Shown one piece after another: positions 38,311-50,984 of a DNA stretch of 64,000 nt. The DNA comes from Vanessa cardui (Eukaryota > Arthropoda > Insecta > Lepidoptera > Nymphalidae): assembly GCF_905220365.1 (NCBI RefSeq), contig NC_061134.1, positions 6,773,001 to 6,837,000 on the forward strand, given 5' to 3'. The position numbers and the translations under genes are program-made. Within the stretch, counting starts at the first letter, position 1. Each line of letters begins with the position of its first letter. The notes beneath the pieces are model-generated. The model worked only from the letters and a program-made list of their open reading frames with translations, was not told the DNA's origin and searched no databases.

Positions 38311-38319
38311 CGAGCAAAT

Positions 38320-40090
38320 CCTACTGCACATTTAATATTTTAACTAAAACGGTCTGCGGTCTGAGAAGACGGAGTTTTCTTGGGCTGGAGGCGCTTTAAG
38401 TTTGTTTTACTGCTACTAAGGCAAGCTTCGATTTAAACTGATCCACAGAATAAATTCTTAATGTTTGTTCTTCTTACTGAGATTTAACCTTTGAAGAGCT
38501 AATAAAGCTATATAAAGTACAGTTCAGATAATGAATAAAAAATATGACGAAATGCATACGTCTCGTACGAATATATTAACATTGTCATATTGCAAATGTT
38601 TTCATGTTTTCACGTAAAGGAAGTAAGTTATTTATACCGCACTCTAAATTATGTAGATGGCGCCCCTTAAAATTAATTTAAGCGTTCTCACAAAGGAGCC
38701 ATTCTAAACAACAGCGAAATGCAAAATGTGACACAAAGCGTTCGCTAATGTGTGCGACTGAAATGTATTGTGAAATCGTGCGCTTGTGTTCGCTGGAGTA
38801 CTTACCGAAAATTGTTTTACTTTATATGTTAGTTTTTTTTTTCGTTATGATTAAAAACGAAACTGTGCAAGGAAACAGTAGCGAGTGCGAGCTTTGTTTT
38901 GACATTGTGGAATATAGACACGTGTGTTGGTTTGTTTAATTGATGTTGCAGACAAATAAATGTTATTTGACGTTTGAAGTTATTACTTTTTGAAGTGAAA
39001 CATCTTAAATGCTTCTTATTTTAAACGTTATTTGTTTTAACTCGTGACTGCTTTTTGTTCGTATTCTATGCGTTCGCGTTTCGTTCATCCGATTATCATG
39101 AAACTTTGTACAGTTATTGTTGGCACGTGTATAGTAATATCTAGAACATAAATCTACTATAAGTTGTGCTTAAGGATAAATGTTTATAAAAAAATATATT
39201 AATATGCTAAAATAATCTACTTTTGTTCACATGCAAATTCTAATAACTTAAATTTTTAATATAATTTTTTGTTTAACCCGTCGTTGATAAATTCTAAAAT
39301 ACAATATTATCAATATGCCAGGTAAGTTTTTAAATCACGAAACATGTATTCTATTGAAAATAAATATAAATTTGAGTGAAATAATTAAACCAAATACAAA
39401 TATTTTTAAATATTTATTTTGAGCGGACGCTTAACACTTAACTCAAGTGCTTTTGAATTGCCATTTTAGAGTGACATAAGAAATGAGATAGTTGGTGTAA
39501 AATGTTGGTTTCTAATTAAAACTCTTGTCCGTTTCAATAAATATTAACAAATGTCAGTGTTCATAACTAAAAACAATGGCAATTTTAAAAATCAACGCGT
39601 TTGCGTCATACTCTCTAAACAATATTTAGTTTGTTGGTATGTAATTTATACTTGTAATAGATAGTATCGATTTTAATAATAATATACTAAATTTCTGTTG
39701 TGTGAATTTGTTTATCTAAAATATAGGTTTCAATAAAACAGTACATTAAGAAACGAAATAAGAAATAAATGCTAATACAAATATATTTTTGGATATTAAA
39801 ACCTTTTTGTAGCGACCTAAGAAAATGAGTTAGCCGCTCGCATAACTATCAAAATACGTATAATACACCATTTCTTCGCAAGACAATGTATGGAACACTA
39901 CCGCGATACGTTCACATTTCATACAGTAAATTTTATATAATTAAGTATACAGTTGAGTGATGCGTTTCACAGTCAAAGGTAATACGAAATCAAATTAATT
40001 AACATTATAAAAAGGTTACAAAATTCTACTTTATTCAAGAAGGCTTTTATTTGCATTGATTTACAATAAGTTAGTAAATTAAAAGTAAAC
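38320..40090. other. AT-rich intron, possible worn repeat near 39.06-39.17 kb
   Basis: The stretch with 'gttcatccgattatcatgaa' near 39083 resembles decayed tails of lepidopteran non-LTR elements, but it is too diverged to call. Nothing else is recognised. Confidence 0.3.
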
Positions 40091-40091
40091 C

Positions 40092-40226
40092 TCTTCATAC
40101 TTAAACCGCTGAACTGATTTAGTTGAAATCTGGTATGCAAATAGTTTGAGTCGCGTGGAAGGACACAGGCTACTTTTTTTTAATTGGGGTGACGTTTATT
40201 GCTCTGTAATACATTCGGGCTAGTAA
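40092..40226 (+). repeat. Lepidopteran dispersed-repeat fragment
   Basis: Contains 'ttaaaccgctgaactgattt', 'gtttgagtcgcgtggaagga' and 'cacaggctacttttt', followed by 'gggctagtaaagc'. From memory this is a typical degraded copy of a common butterfly/moth repeat related to those at 31860, 49317 and 58264. Confidence 0.6.
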
Positions 40227-41089
40227 AGCTGGTTCAGAAAGCTATAAATAAATATATTACTTACTACTTACTTTAAATATTTAATAAATGATATAGATAT
40301 TTTGTCAAATTTATAATAAACTTGAAAGATAATGTTTTCGTGTTTATTCGAAAGAGTCACGCATTTAAATGAACGATTTCTCATGCATATTTATTGTGAT
40401 TATTTCAAGTTTATACACATCAACTCTTGAAATTGACACAGAATATTTATTATAAATTTTTTAAAGATTATTTTTGTCGAAATCGTTTTATAATTTTAAT
40501 GTGAATATTTTAAAATATTTCAACGACGGCGAAGACGTTAATTAATTCTACTTTGTAAAAATTACATAAACATCACCAGACTAAGTAGCAGGATGCTTAA
40601 TTATGGGGTTTCTGCAATGATAACATGTATTTAAATACAGTAGCATTCTCATGTTGATGATCTTTATAATGAATGCGTTGCAGCTAACGTTTTGTACGAT
40701 CTTTCCCTTTTATTATTTACGATGTATGAAATGTTGACATAAAACCACGCGCTTGCATCGTGAAGACGGTTACAATGAAATAAAATATACACAGTTCTTT
40801 ATTATAATATTATGTTATTATATGTTATGACAGTCGAAGCATTCTACGAACATTTAATTACGTTTGAGATTTACAAACGCTTCATACCGTCAAAGAACTA
40901 GTATTTCTAGCAACAATTCTTTTCCGGTTAATCTTCTTTATTGTCAAACCTCATTTTCATACTTCGAATAGCTTTTCACACGTTCCTTTGACACAAAAAA
41001 CGTACGTCCCATACGTACCGTAAGGTTCCATATCGTTTAGCAATTTATACTGAAATTGAATTTTCGCATAATTCTCTTCAAAGACTGAA

Positions 41090-41290
41090 ATTTCATAGCA
41101 GGCAAACGACGCAAGTTGTTTTCCTTTACGCCGGGACTGTTTGGAATTCCTGTGTCAATTAAACGCTTGTTTGTAAACACAGATGACAACGATCGATTTC
41201 ACAGAACCCGCCTTTCCTCGACCTCTGACTGCGTGGTTCTTTGAAACGGACTCTTTTAAATGGCCGTTTGAGTATCCAGACCTATAGAGA
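41090..41290. promoter_or_regulatory. Candidate enhancer with forkhead-type motif
   Basis: A GC-richer block containing TGTTTGTAAACA near 41170 (forkhead-type) and a nearby TCAATTAAA homeodomain-type site. Motif calls by eye only. Confidence 0.25.
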
Positions 41291-41954
41291 CATTTGTTTA
41301 CTCTACGACTTATATTATACCAAGTATTAAATGTATTAAATTAAATAACTCATAACATATGTATTTACTTGTAGATTGTAAATAATAAATCGTTTTTAGA
41401 TCAAACAAAATAAATTATTTTAACACCAACTTTATTTGCACCTTTGATGATGAGTATGTCCTGATAGTTTTATTCTCACTTTGTAACGTTACAAATAGCC
41501 GTTTAAAAATAGAATTCGCAGAAGTTTTTTGAAAGCCTACATTTTTTTGTTGTCTTATTAATTGTTCTACGTATTAATAAGTTTCATAAATTAAATTAAA
41601 AAACTTATTGTTGATTGATTAAATATACTCTTGTTATAGTTATGTCTCTGTAAAAACCCAGGTGTGTATTTACGGATACACGCCCGCTGTGGTACTTGTG
41701 GTTACATATAAGATCACGGCAGTCTGATTGTATTTATTTCCGTATTTATATTTCGCAAACAAATAGAATATGTAATATATGATACATATCAATTTAATAA
41801 TATTGAACATTAGAATATATCTGATTTCATATAGTCTACAAATTAGACTTAAAGAAAAAACGTGTCCGTTTAGATAATTTATCATTTTTCAAAAACAATG
41901 TTCCTTTAAATTCGCTAACAAATTTCCCGTTTATTGTTTTATTGTGTCTATTGT

Positions 41955-42150
41955 CTAAAGTTATTGTCGGCGGGCAAAGGGCGGCGGATGTCTACGTCAA
42001 CTCGTCTAGCTAACAGATATCGTGGCGATCAGGGAAAGCCGGCATCCGCCAACAGAACCCGTAGCACTGATTAACCACAGATGCTTGAGTAATTTGTGCC
42101 TGTCCCTCGTTAATTGCGGGAAATAGGCAGATTAATTGTTTTCCTTTCGC
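41955..42150. promoter_or_regulatory. Candidate enhancer with Runt-type motif
   Basis: A GC-richer block with TTAACCACAG near 42072 (TGTGGTTA on the other strand, Runt consensus) and 'gggcggcgg' near 41980. No coding pattern. Confidence 0.25.
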
Positions 42151-42744
42151 CTACTAACTTTTCTCGTTAAAAGCTGATCAATTTCAATCTTATCAACGAG
42201 TATGTATAATGGCTACATTCTATTCCTCTTACTCGTATATAAAAATTAACAAAAGGAAATATACAATGGGGCAAAATACAATACTTGATTTATAATAAAT
42301 TATATTAAGACGTAGAATTGATGTTCTCATCTGTAAATATCAGTGTTATTCATGAGCAGAATATATTCGCTGTCATCGATTGCGACGTGTGGGGAATAAG
42401 ATAGCATCGTCTATAAATACTTAATTGACGTCCACGCATTAATTAACGCATACGCATCATTAAAAGTTTTATTTCAATTACAGAATTTTTCTGTTCATCA
42501 ATAATAATTGTTATTGAAATTAAAACAATAAAGAATAATAGCAATTTAAATATACCATTGCCGTATTTATTCAAGCAAGACAGTTTCTAGCTTAGGTTGC
42601 TTACATTAAAATTGCTTCCAGCCTGCAAATAAGCTTACAAAACGAAATGCTGTACAATAGGGGAGGTTGGCGCTGTGATAAATATATCTGCAAGTCATAG
42701 TTATAAAAATATATGTTGCAGAGTGCATTTGTCTTGTCGATTTA

Positions 42745-42832
42745 TTTATAGGGGCGAGGGCCGAGGGCGCGGGCGACGACCGGCGCCGGCGCAAGGCCGC
42801 ATGCCCGCCTGCCGTTGCCCTCCCAAACTTTA
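42745..42832. promoter_or_regulatory. Very GC-rich short island
   Basis: About 85 bases of nearly pure G+C (for example 'gggccgagggcgcgggcgac') follow an acceptor-like 'atttatttatag'. No donor follows. Open frames exist on both strands because of composition. Confidence 0.25.
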
Positions 42833-42939
42833 TGTACTTTTTGCATTATTAAAACATTTATATTATATTCTCATAATAATAGCTAAGAAAAAAATTGTTA
42901 AGTTAGAATATTTTTTTCCATATACATACTTTGAATAAT

Positions 42940-43890
42940 ATAACAACTCTTTGTACGGTAAGTTTGATATCATAATGAATGTAATGCCTTGTTTAAGTTT
43001 ATTATTTTAAGTCTTATAGCATGCAAAATTAAAACCGCTTTTAGCACTACACGTGTAACACAAAGACCTAAAGCGATAAAACGAGTAAAAATTCAAATGT
43101 TACAAATTGTCTTTTAGAGCTGACAAGTAATTCGTTTTATTAAGCTTAGTTATAAACGTTTATGGAACAAAAAAATCTCATGAATGTCTTCTTTATCACG
43201 TACTAAATCAACTTGATATTTTATAATGAATTTAATATACCTTAAAACTTTAATCAACTCTAATTTATATCGCATTGATAAGCTTTAATGATTTATTTTT
43301 ATTGCGTTTTAACGTTATCTGTTTCTCGTTTATCGTGCATCAATTTCCAACTTAAATGGTTGAATAAACATTTCGTAAATAGAAATTGTTTAAACGTTCT
43401 TAATTCAAACCTGAAAGTAATATTTGATTTTTTAATGAAAATAAATGGAGTACATCTGATGACAATAAGTCATCCGTATCTCTATTTAATACAGTGCGCC
43501 AAAGTGCAGACAATGGCTCTGTAATTGTAAATATAAAACATTAATTTCATCGTCAATACGACTGCCAACCAAGGGATGGAAACAGTCACACAAAGTAATG
43601 TTGTGAGTGGGTGCAAAATTTATGAAGCGGAATATCCTCAAACAACTGTTATGATACTCAATAGGTAATTATAAAGTACGGCCATCCAACCTTCGTGTTT
43701 TGAAAAACTTTGACAATCACTGGCCTAATTTAACATAAAAAAAATATTTAAACATACATATAAGAACGATATAAGGAAAAGGATAGCAACTCATAAACGT
43801 TGTTTTGTTTTTAATTATATTTCAAATAATTTAGAAATCGCAGTGAAATGATTTACTCCGCGATGTAATACTGAATGCTTTTGTATTTAT
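42940..43890. other. AT-rich intron, nothing recognised
   Basis: Short frames only; the 78-codon plus-strand frame at 43288-43524 has no recognisable features. Confidence 0.4.
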
Positions 43891-43893
43891 ACA

Positions 43894-43913
43894 ATACATG
43901 TTCGAACATGTGT
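43894..43913. promoter_or_regulatory. p53-family-type response element in a 16-bp palindrome
   Basis: ATACATGTTC and GAACATGTGT are adjacent with no spacer. Each matches the p53 half-site RRRCWWGYYY at 9 of 10 positions. The inner 16 bases (43896-43911, ACATGTTCGAACATGT) are a perfect palindrome. The match is seen directly; function is inferred. Confidence 0.35.
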
Positions 43914-44660
43914 TCTGTTTAACCAAAGAGATTAGTGTGCACACCTCGAAACCAACGAGGGATGTAACAGGATTACACGTTACATGCTATCGCTCACATT
44001 TGTATATATGTACAAATTAAAATTGTATGCATATACGTTGCGATATTTAAATATTCAGTGAAGCACAATCTTTATAATATTTTAAGCTTTTATAAAACTA
44101 TATTATATTAAATGTGTATTATTTAGTTTTTGTATTGACTTCTACTAATAATAATACATCATTTTTTACGAGACAAACTATTTGATTGTTGTAGCACTAT
44201 GTTTTATTACAGTTCAAAATACTACACTACGGATTTGACATTAACTGTATATAAGTCAGAAGTCAGTCTGCTAACTCGATTAATACAAGCACAGCTGAGT
44301 CAAATGGTTTAATCAAAATCTTATAACTAAATATGAAGAACAACATGAGTCAAAATGGTGTGACTTAATTCGTTATACACTGTAAATAAAATACTTGCTT
44401 GAATCTTATTAATGAATTAAACTAAAAAGTTATTTTACTTTTAATAATTATACTCAAATATAACTCAATGTCAATTGAACAGATAACATTATAGTATCAT
44501 CTAAATATTAACAGAGTACTTATTTATTTATTTTTACATTAAACTTAAATAAATGGTAATTTAATAAATTTAACAGATTTTTTTGTGTTTTTACGTTGTT
44601 CTATTCATAGACGAAATTAGTTATTTGAAATTGCAATTATAAGTTTTTTTTTTATCCACT

Positions 44661-44758
44661 GCCTGAATTTAATACCATGACGTCTGAATTTCCAAAAATT
44701 CTTTTTATACGCCTGAATTTATGACGTCATGAAGTCTAAATTTCCAGAAATACCTAAT
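44661..44758 (+). repeat. Diverged tandem duplication of about 50 bp with a CRE
   Basis: The unit at 44661-44710 and the unit at 44711-44758 both start 'gcctgaattta' and both carry 'atgacgtc' and a '(t/a)aatttcca(a/g)aaa' part. The second unit has the full CRE palindrome TGACGTCA (44722-44729). Confidence 0.55.
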
Positions 44759-44769
44759 ATCTTGCTGAT

Positions 44770-45840
44770 CGGTACTTTCGGTGATCTCTTGATCGGCCAA
44801 TGGCATTTTGCTTATAAGCAAAGCAAATATGTATTACTAAACGGATCATCGTAAGATTTTCTTACAATATTATCCTTGTACTTTCAAAGTTGATTCTTAA
44901 GTTCTTAGGGTGCCGAGATACAAGCTCTACCTGAAATTTTGTTACAATTCAAAACTCTTCAATGAACTTAAAAAAGTCATAATACAATGTATACATGTTT
45001 GCATTTTAAACTGAGATCGCTTTCATGTATATCGATCTGAGTGTCGCTTATTTGTCATTCGGAAGGTTTAATCCGGAATAACCGACGAATGGCAAGTTTA
45101 ATTAAAACCATGTCATCTTAAATCGAGGAACAATATTGGGATCTTAGCATCTGTCCGTACCGAGTACTGTATTTAAGTATTTGCATTTCAAATGTATTTA
45201 GTAGCTGTAAGAGCCAGAATATCCAAATTTCAGTAAAGAAAATTCAGTTAGTTACAAAGAGTATGAACTAAAAAAACAGATTATAAACATGCTAGGAGGT
45301 ATACAAAAACATTCAAATTGAAAAAGTTCCCTTATACAGCATTAACAACATCATATGCTCTGAATATCGGGAATGCACGAGATCCGCTTAATTTTGATTT
45401 AAAACTCGTCTGGAGGTTAAACGTACCGCGTAAAACGATTAAGAGACTTCCATTCCGTACTCGATTTTTACTTTATTTGCCTTCGGTTGGATTTCCTCCG
45501 TAGTCGCTTGGTAAACGAACTCCAAAATTCTGAATCAGACTTGATTGAATCGCAGCCGTGCCCGCGGGATCCGAGTTATTTTCCAACCTATTTCATGCCA
45601 CGTCTACGAGCGACACATCGTAGTCCTCGCCATGTTTGTACCCTCTCGAGAAATTCTTTCCACTTCATTTATTCGTTTGGATATCCGCTATTTTCCCTCT
45701 TCGAGTCATTATTACGTTTGTTTTGTTTTCGATTGCCTTTATTTTGTCAAACAAACACTATTTCTTGATTTATAAACACGAACCTGTGTTGTTCTTTGTA
45801 ATATTTGAATCAATATATTCAACTTCACGGAAATATTACT
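44770..45840. other. Intron; overlapping open frames at 45.3-45.9 kb
   Basis: Several plus-strand frames of 61-93 codons overlap each other between 45318 and 45914, none with a recognisable domain. Three frames open at once argues against any one being real. The 45480-45660 stretch is GC-richer and could be regulatory. Confidence 0.35.
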
Positions 45841-45845
45841 CGTGT

Positions 45846-46013
45846 AGACCCTTGTGCCTCTGGGTAGGAACCATCCACTCATTAAATATTCTACCGCTAA
45901 GCAGTAATACCTAGTACAGTTGAGTGGCTTACAGAGTGAGTGTGCCAACCTGTTTACATGCAGAGGATTTATCGTCTTCATTCCCAAGTTTGGTGGCGGA
46001 CTGGCGATTTATA
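45846..46013 (+). mobile_element. Copy 2 of the three-copy dispersed repeat
   Basis: Matches the copy at 57526 through 'ccactcatta', 'atattctaccgctaa', 'gagtgagtgtgcca', 'ttcccaagtttggtggcg' and 'ctggcgatttataag'. It is strongly diverged, so an old insertion. Same strand as the other two copies. Confidence 0.65.
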
Positions 46014-46019
46014 AGAGTG

Positions 46020-47440
46020 GCCATGTGTGCGTGTGTACGTATATACCTACTATATATCTATTCTTGCTTACAAGAGATAACAAATATCATTCGTAACGAA
46101 CGATACGTTTACCAATTAATAAATTTAATGGCCGCGTTAAAAGAACGCATTAATAAATTACGCTATACAAGATTATATAGGTGATAAAAAAGTTTTCACA
46201 TCCAGGACATATAAATTTAATTGTATGTGATTATTACACTCTCATGTTAAACTATTAATTTAATTTTGTCACCAGAATCATTCCAGAAGAATTATTTATA
46301 AAGTTTCCTTTATCTGTTTGTAAAACAAAATATATTTATGATAACTCTCATATCACTTAGTGGATATAAGCATTTCAATATTTTAAAGTTATATTTAGCC
46401 CACTTATTGCAAGCGACATTGGAAATCCTTCCAATTGCAGTTATATTGACTGCTGAAATAACTTCGCAGAAACATACGTTAAATTGACTGCTTCAGAAAC
46501 ATATTTGCTATAATTTAATGTATATTATTTATTTATTTTTAAAATTAGCGTTTTATTAATAGAAATGCATAACATCATTTTCCTAGGAATAAAATTCTTC
46601 TACGTAGAATTTCGTAATCAAATGTGATTCATGGAATTCATACCGACTCGCCTGTAGCGTTACCAGAAATTTTGTTATTGTATTTTCTATTTCATATGTC
46701 AAAGTTCAGAATTTAAATATCTAACATATTAGAACATAATTATATGCCTTAAGAATGATATATGCACAAAATTTGAAGTCTTAGCGAACTGGGGAAAAAA
46801 GTTACATGAGTTGTGATATGAAAATGATGATATAAATTTTAAACTCGTGCAAAGATAGACCAGAGCAGACAATCGATGCAGCTTTATCAAAACCTTCGGT
46901 GTAAGGCTTATCATTTTCATATTTTGTCATGAAAGAGGATTGTTGGGTTGATACGTTCATGCGTAGTCTTAGAAACACATATGGTCATATTTATTTGCCT
47001 TGGTGAGTTTGAAATAATGACACTTCAAGCAAGTCGATTGAGTGGATGGCAGGATGAGTTACACGTACACACAAGTGCGTTTTACATACGTCACATTTCT
47101 CTTATCTCATATATGTTGTATACACCTACATTTACTTATCTTGGTGTGAATAAAATAATCACATATAATGATGTATAATAAGAAATTGGATATGAAGAGA
47201 GGAACGCTTTTTGTTTACGGCTTACAGCTAAAACCGGTTGTTGAAAATTTAGTAAAATCAAGACAATGCCTTATGTAAAAATGCAGGTGGCATTATAATA
47301 AACCTTAGTTTTGCGATTCAATTTGAAACATTTACAATATTTAATATAACCAAGTGAGCACGAACTCAGTTATTGACGTCAAGTAAATCTAATCAGCGAC
47401 CAATCTAGGAAATGTTGATCTAGGAATCCCTTGCGAGATA
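46020..47440. other. AT-rich intron; Grainyhead-type palindrome
   Basis: AACCGGTT, the Grainyhead consensus palindrome, is at 47232-47239. Nothing else is recognised. Confidence 0.35.
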
Positions 47441-47447
47441 ATCATCA

Positions 47448-47587
47448 TAATAAAAGCGGCCGTTCTGCCCGTGCAGTTGTTTCGTTGCTCGGACAATGGC
47501 GAACGGCGAGCGTACGCTCAATGCGCCCCCTCGTCATCAATCAAACTGTCTGCCCACCCCCACGCACCCTTACCTCGGGCCCTAAAG
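47448..47587 (+). promoter_or_regulatory. Candidate alternative promoter and first exon
   Basis: TAATAAAAG (448-456, TATA-like) precedes a weak initiator (GCAGTT, A at 47475) by about 27 bases. A GC-rich stretch follows, ending at a possible donor AAAG|GTATAA at 47588. Inside it, CCCCCACGC at 47557-47565 matches the EGR site at 8 of 9 positions. Two ATGs open frames in this stretch. The arrangement looks like a compact first exon, but every signal is individually weak. Confidence 0.25.
47496..47585 (+). CDS. Candidate 29-codon small ORF
   Basis: The ATG at 47496 has A at -3 and G at +4, a strong start context. The frame (MANGERTLNAPPRHQSNC...) stops at TAA 47583-47585, just before the putative donor. 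A second ATG at 47521, one frame later, stays open through the donor and would leave phase 1. No homology recognised; could be an upstream ORF of an alternative transcript or chance in GC-rich DNA. Confidence 0.18.
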   Translation: MANGERTLNAPPRHQSNCLPTPTHPYLGP

Positions 47588-47589
47588 GT

Positions 47590-49310
47590 ATAAACTAGTG
47601 TTAGAACACGCATTCTATATTTGCATTGTAAAGCTGGTTAATGCATATAACGAGTTGTATTTATAACCAGCTAAAGATCTAAGTGAAAACCTTGCATTGA
47701 AAACAGTCTTAATTTAAAGTATCAAAATCATATTCTAACATACTTTATTTCAATAGATACAAATAACTAAATCACAAATAGATTTATCTCGATAGAACTG
47801 ACATGCCGAACAAAATTACATTTAAACTGATCCAAATATCCTATAACACTTCCTATCTTCATACAATATATGTTTACATATGTACACATAATACACTGTA
47901 GTGTAGAGAAAATAAATATTCTTTCTTTCATCTTTTCTCTTCATCTTAGTAAAAGGAACTGAAAAAATATACTCTAAAGTATGTAAGTACTTCTGAAACT
48001 AATCACTATTAAGGTTTACAATTTATATCGTGATCGATGTGGAAAGAAACATCTGAAGGAATATGTTTCCAATTCGCTGTGGAGCGTCATGCTGGATTAA
48101 GGAAGTATCCTTCTCTTTAACAAACTTGAATCCTTTGCCAATGAAACATTAACGAACTGCAACATACCGTCCATACATATCCATACACACGCAGAGGATA
48201 TTTTTTTATACGGTTGAACGTTAATACCAACTTATGATAATTCCGGCCCACCCTACTCGAATCGCTTCTGAGAATAAAGTAAGCCTTAAGACTTTAGGTG
48301 CGTTCGTAAACTTTAACTTATTATTATAATATCTGTTTGACTCGGCTTTAGGTTATTACTATAAAATTAAAAATAGATCTTTCTTCGAATAAGTTTTTTT
48401 TTTAAATTTATAGCCTTTTTATACCACCGCAATTTACTTATTGTTTGATAATCTAATCTTGAATGGCTTCTTTGTAATATTGTATAGCTTTCGTGTTCTT
48501 GTTTCATATTTCCTAATGATCTTTATGATTGTAGAATTTAATTGTTTGGTTTTTTTTATAATTTATTGCTTTAAAATCTATGCTATGCTAAGAGAATATG
48601 AGAGGGAATTAAGATGCAATTATAATAAAAAAAAACATTTAACGCTTTAGATTATATACATAAGGATATAGTCTTAAGGTTGTTTTATGAAAGGAATATT
48701 ATATATGAACGTTTGAACGAATTATATTTTATTGTACACCACAAACAATAATACAGAAAGATACAGAAAAAAGAAAGTAAAACAAAATTGATAAAATACA
48801 AAAACGAAAATTAGAAAAATAAATAACGAAAAGTGTTAAATATATGAATTTATGGAAGTGTCAGTTCGAATCAAAATTTTCAAATAAAAAAAAAAATCTG
48901 ATCAAAAAGCAGGTTATATTCTAAACTCATATGTTTAAAGTCAGAATGATGAATTCACAAAACGAAACATATATCTGCGCTACGAACAGTCACGTCTACG
49001 TTTGTTTTCAAACAGAACCCTGCGTCGCGTGACACGTCGCGTCGGACAGGACATCACCCCCTATACAATTTGACTCCAACAATACATAACACAACAATAC
49101 ATTATGGCTATTCATTTAACTCGTATTGATATTTATTTTCATTTAACCGATTACGGTTTTAGATAAGCTCGGAACTAACAAGACGTGATTTCGTCGAATA
49201 ATATTAGATTTAATAATATGTTCCGTAAATAAGGGGCATAAGCGATAAATCACTGAAACTCGCTGGTATTTTTTATTAATTTTTAACTACGCCTAACCCT
49301 AATAAACAGT
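47590..49310. other. AT-rich intron, nothing recognised
   Basis: The only GC-richer patch (48980-49080) shows no coding, repeat or promoter pattern. Confidence 0.4.
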
Positions 49311-49316
49311 TATGCT

Positions 49317-49551
49317 ACTAGCTGAACCTGTGGATTTACTCGAGCAAAATTCATGAAACACAAACTTCAAACCCCGTTTTTACTCCTTTAGGGATGGAAT
49401 TCAATTGAAAGCTAGCTAAGTTCTTTGCGGATGTCTACATCCTATAAAGAAACTACCTGCTGAATTTCAAGTTTGTAGGTGTTATAGTTTCTGAGATTTC
49501 GTGATTAATCAATAGCTGGTATATCGCTTTTATATTTGTATATAGATTACG
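49317..49551 (+). repeat. Lepidopteran dispersed repeat starting 'actagctgaacc'
   Basis: A fairly complete copy with 'actagctgaacctgtggatt', 'ttcatgaaacacaaacttca', 'gggatggaatt', 'cggatgtctacatcctataa', 'agaaactacctgc' and 'gtttgtaggtgttatagttt', closing with an AT-rich 'tatagatta'. From memory this is a very common butterfly/moth element, often placed near RTE-type tails; classification unverified. Confidence 0.75.
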
Positions 49552-49639
49552 TTATTACTGAGTTAACTCAGAATAACTTCTTTTATAACTTTCCTGATTG
49601 TCAAAAGAATGATTAGAAGATTATATATTCATAAAACGG

Positions 49640-49800
49640 AGCAAAGGTGGTCCAGTGGAAGCCCCGTGGGTAGATCGCACAAATCTAGATGTAGTGATCA
49701 TCATCATCATCATCACACGTCATCACATCATGAGGAAACCATGGTGTCCAGGTTTCCTCATGATGAAATTCTGCTAGATGAGCTGAGCTCTTTAAATTTA
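49640..49800 (+). repeat. SINE-like fragment with ATC repeat and 15-bp hairpin
   Basis: TGGTCCAGTGG at 49648-49658 fits a tRNA A box. It is followed by an ATC microsatellite (about 49697-49715) and then a perfect inverted repeat, catcatgaggaaacc (49726-49740) and ggtttcctcatgatg (49751-49765), with a 10-base loop. 'aggtttcctca(t/c)gatg' is also a motif of the SINE at 11.4 kb, so a SINE origin is likely. No B box is visible. Confidence 0.4.
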
Positions 49801-49961
49801 TTTATAAGCATATGTAAATGTATCTCGCCCTTCAATAACAATGTATTAAAAAAAACTGAAAAATGACATATCCGTTTACAAACATTATAAGCCGGAAACA
49901 ATAAAAATAGATAGTTCAGAATTTGTTTCTATTATCAAATAGTACCATTTAAAATAAGTCG

Positions 49962-49973
49962 GGTTTCCTCATG
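49962..49973 (+). repeat. Third copy of the ggtttcctcatg 12-mer
   Basis: Identical to 49751-49762 and complementary to 49729-49740, about 200 bases downstream. Suggests a broken repeat. Confidence 0.45.
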
Positions 49974-50984
49974 GGGATTCTATCTGTTTGAAATTGCGAC
50001 GGGTCGAACTAATCGACGGTTGACAGCGACGACTGATTGTGGATGGGGGCGTCGCCGTCCTACTGATATGACCAGACATTCATAGAGTCGGTAATAGTTT
50101 TATAATATTTTAGATTCATTCCTGGCAACAACATTACAAAACGACAACAATTAGATTAATTATTATAATAGTTTAATTATATATGTTCTTGTATTATTTT
50201 ATGTTTCACAACTCAAAGAACGAATCTATAATTTGACCTCACTATATAATAATTAAATAAGAAAAAGCCGATAGAATAAATCGTTAATAGAAACGTTTAT
50301 TGTAAATATAAACCTGTCATGTATTAGATTTATGTAGGACATAAGCCATTTTAATTTCAGATATGAATCTAAAAGCAAGATTTCATTTAAGGAACTGTTT
50401 CTAAATTTAAATAAACTTGCATGACTACGAAAACATACGGGATAACATAGAAAACAGCGATCGTCCTTTTTAAAGAAAATAGGAAGTCACTTTAAAGAGT
50501 TGACATAGACAAATTGGCAAAGACGGCATTTTATAACAATAAAATTGTTGAGATTTATGTACGGTCCATTAATAATATAACATAAAAGAAGTTCCGTAGT
50601 TATTAACTGTATGAAAAGTAATTTTACTGAAGCTATCTATTTCCTACATGCAATAAAGACGTCGGCTGCAACCGCAGCCAAAAATGTTTTCGCTCGGCAA
50701 ATGTCTGCAGTGTACTTAGCCGGATAAAATGGCATATTAACATTCTTTATTGCTTCACTGAATTAAAACGGATTGCTCTATATGACCATCAAGATGTTTT
50801 GCCAAATTGAAATTGACATTTTCAATGTGAGTTATAATCAATACAGTTAAAAAATAAACACGATTAAATTATATATATGGCATATAATTTCGTTACAAGA
50901 TCAACAGCTTATTATTTTTTTTTTATATTAATAATATTTGTTATATCTGTAACTATCTATGTAAAATTATATCAGACGTGTGGA

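Noticed and set aside
45318..45987. Five overlapping frames of 61-93 codons
   Set aside because: Several frames and both strands are open at once, none with recognisable features; the 3' part overlaps the dispersed repeat at 45846.
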